Made by a program: the position numbers and the translations under genes
Part shown: positions 22,130 to 22,965 of the stretch, in pieces
How the letters are laid out: every line of letters begins with the position of its first letter
How positions within the stretch are numbered: the stretch's first letter is position 1
Notes under the pieces: model-generated
The model's database searches: none
Seen by the model: only the letters and a program-made list of their open reading frames with translations
What the model was told of the DNA's origin: nothing
Assembly: GCA_002478145.1 (NCBI GenBank)
Contig: DLMI01000097.1
Span: 8,545 to 31,509 of the forward strand
Length of the DNA stretch: 22,965 nt
Direction of reading: 5' to 3'
Origin: Acidobacteria bacterium UBA7540
GTDB taxonomy: Bacteria > Acidobacteriota > Terriglobia > UBA7540

Positions 22130-22200
22130 CCCTCTCCCCCCTGGGGGAGAGGGTGACCCGCCGTCCCGATGCACTTCATCGGGAGGCGGGACGGGTGAGG
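22130..22200. repeat. CCCTCTCC-type dispersed repeat with two hairpins
   Basis: The first hairpin is CCCTCTCCCCC (22130-22140) with GGGGGAGAGGG (22143-22153), perfect 11-bp arms around 2 nt. The second has CCCGATG (22165-22171) with CATCGGG (22177-22183) inside outer ACCCG..CGGGT arms. The organisation resembles 14409-14468. The rest of the gap up to the toxin stop (22201-22320) holds nothing I recognise. Confidence 0.7.
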
Positions 22201-22320
22201 GGGTCGGGAGCCTGGTCCCCTGCGTTTGCGGATCACAACTGGCCGTTGGAAGTCTCGGGTAATCACCGCCGTTGGTGGCACGAGCGGAACACGAAGCCGC
22301 GCCGAGGCGCGAAAAACCAT

Positions 22321-22620
22321 TTAGATACGGGTTTTCCAGTAGCCGGGGCGCCGATGGCCATGAGCAACGGCCAGGATTTGGATAGTGGAGGGCAGCTCAC
22401 GGTAAACCACCGCAAAAGGAAATCGATGCAGCAGGAATTTGCGGGTACCATGCGGACCGGCGGGCCAGCGTTGCGGCGCTTCAGCAATCATGCCGATGGC
22501 TTGGGCAAGGTCGCGGGCAAACTTCGAGGCGCTCGCCTCACTGCGTGTAAGGTACCAATCAAGAGCCTCTTCGTATTCCGCACTTGCTTCCTCGAGAAAC
22601 TCGACGGACTTAGCGGCCAT
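22321..22620 (-). CDS. ParE/RelE-superfamily toxin
   Basis: 99 aa from ATG 22620. It has the compact ParE pattern: VEFLEEASAEYEEALDWY, a central helix (ASKFARDLAQAIGMIAEAPQRWP), then basic beta strands (GTRKFLLHRFPFAVVYREL, IQILAVAHGHRRPGYWKTR). The conserved HxxRxPxYW end is typical of ParE-type toxins paired with this antitoxin class. ParE toxins act on gyrase and RelE toxins on ribosome-bound mRNA; the target here is not known. The ATG lies 11 bp inside the antitoxin gene in another frame, the usual coupled layout. The same frame is open further upstream to 22809, but that part reads through the antitoxin gene and is not protein-like. Confidence 0.9.
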   Translation of the reverse strand: MAAKSVEFLEEASAEYEEALDWYLTRSEASASKFARDLAQAIGMIAEAPQRWPAGPHGTRKFLLHRFPFAVVYRELPSTIQILAVAHGHRRPGYWKTRI

Positions 22621-22855
22621 GAGTAAGTTTGGACGAAATGCGGTGACGGACCTCTTCCCAGGGAACGGTTCTTGCTTTGCCGGAATCGAGGTCCGCGATG
22701 CGGCGCGCAATTTCTTTGTTCCAGGCGGCTTCGACGGCTTCGGGATCGTCAGGGGCGCCATCCAGACTCTCCAGCAGAGAACCCGCCAATTCGGCGCGTT
22801 CTTCCGCACTAAGGGCGAGGGCGCGCTTCAACACTTCAGTGGCGTCGTGCGTCAT
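22610..22855 (-). CDS. Addiction-module antitoxin (PF09720 / TIGR02574 type)
   Basis: 81 aa. The sequence is typical of the putative addiction module component family: TEVLKRALALSAEERAEL, AGSLLESLDG, DPEAVEAAWNKEIARRIADLDSGKARTVPWEEVRHRI. Such proteins bind and neutralise a ParE/RelE-like toxin encoded directly downstream, as here with an 11-bp overlap. They usually lack a classic DNA-binding domain, so autoregulation is less certain than for ParD or RelB. ATG 22855 has no Shine-Dalgarno, but a consensus -10 box lies 6 nt upstream. Confidence 0.92.
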   Translation of the reverse strand: MTHDATEVLKRALALSAEERAELAGSLLESLDGAPDDPEAVEAAWNKEIARRIADLDSGKARTVPWEEVRHRISSKLTHGR

Positions 22856-22861
22856 GGGATC

Positions 22862-22867
22862 ATTATA
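22862..22867 (-). promoter_or_regulatory. Consensus -10 box (TATAAT) of the toxin-antitoxin operon, leaderless layout
   Basis: On the minus strand TATAAT is followed by exactly 6 nt (GATCCC) and ATG 22855. Transcription would begin at the start codon. No convincing -35 is seen 16-18 nt upstream. The remaining bases to the right edge (22868-22965) hold nothing I can identify. Confidence 0.5.
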
Positions 22868-22965
22868 CGCCCAGAGTCAGGATACGGGCCAGAGGTTACC
22901 GGAAAAAACAGAGAGCCGGTAGCCACGGTCAGTGCAGTTCTGACCGCGGGCTGGCGCAGAGCGCA

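Noticed and set aside
22114..22626. 170-codon plus-strand open frame opposite the toxin gene
   Set aside because: It starts in the heptamer and palindromic repeats and is antisense to the ParE gene; no motif is seen.
22621..22809. Upstream extension of the ParE frame to 162 aa
   Set aside because: It reads through the antitoxin gene in another frame and is not protein-like; the ATG at 22620 gives the normal toxin size and coupled overlap.

Overview
Organism. The window looks like chromosomal core DNA of a diderm (LPS-making), GC-rich bacterium, most probably an Acidobacteriota member. The reasons are the sigma-54/HPF/RapZ block directly behind LPS-transport genes, an unusually long LptC/LptA-type protein, a RodZ-type cell-shape protein, and gaps filled with degenerate 7-bp repeats. 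The phylum is my inference from gene style and order. No rRNA, tRNA, CRISPR array, prophage or transposase was seen. || Layout. (1) 1-7526, all minus strand: recJ, a giant LptC/LptA-like protein, lptB, rpoN, hpf and the 5' part of rapZ (running off the left edge), a variant of the lptA-lptB-rpoN-hpf-ptsN-rapZ block known from Proteobacteria, here without ptsN between hpf and rapZ. (2) 7527-8159: non-coding, repeats and a hairpin. (3) 8160-11240: a GAF-GGDEF diguanylate cyclase (minus), divergent from a RodZ-like gene followed by a conserved unknown (plus), with a good promoter for each side between them. (4) 11408-13468, minus: exported nucleoside hydrolase, a short remnant that resembles the C-terminus of a CNT nucleoside transporter, and purine nucleoside phosphorylase, i.e. 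a nucleoside-salvage cluster that seems to have lost its permease. (5) 13520-18736, minus: metallophosphoesterase, inositol monophosphatase, a MoaD-MoaE fusion, a YfcH-type epimerase, a small basic protein and an ArsA/Get3-like ATPase. (6) 19003-19362, plus: a small degenerate receiver protein, then a 560-bp repeat-rich gap. (7) 19923-22048, minus: agmatine deiminase and N-carbamoylputrescine amidase, which together convert agmatine to putrescine. (8) 22321-22855, minus: a type II toxin-antitoxin pair. || Working together. Region 1 joins envelope building (LPS bridge and its ATPase) with RpoN and ribosome hibernation. Region 4 hydrolyses, and probably once imported, nucleosides. Region 7 is the last two steps of polyamine synthesis from arginine. 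|| Strongest unusual signals. The same style of degenerate heptamer (sometimes octamer) array occurs in nearly every gap, with a different unit each time and often mirrored at the two ends of one gap. A 72-bp MITE-like palindromic element lies in the 5' end of the agmatine deiminase frame. A CNT-like remnant sits between two nucleoside genes. Three start codons have a -10 box 6-7 nt upstream and no ribosome site, the layout expected of leaderless mRNAs. I found no convincing new defence or mobile system.
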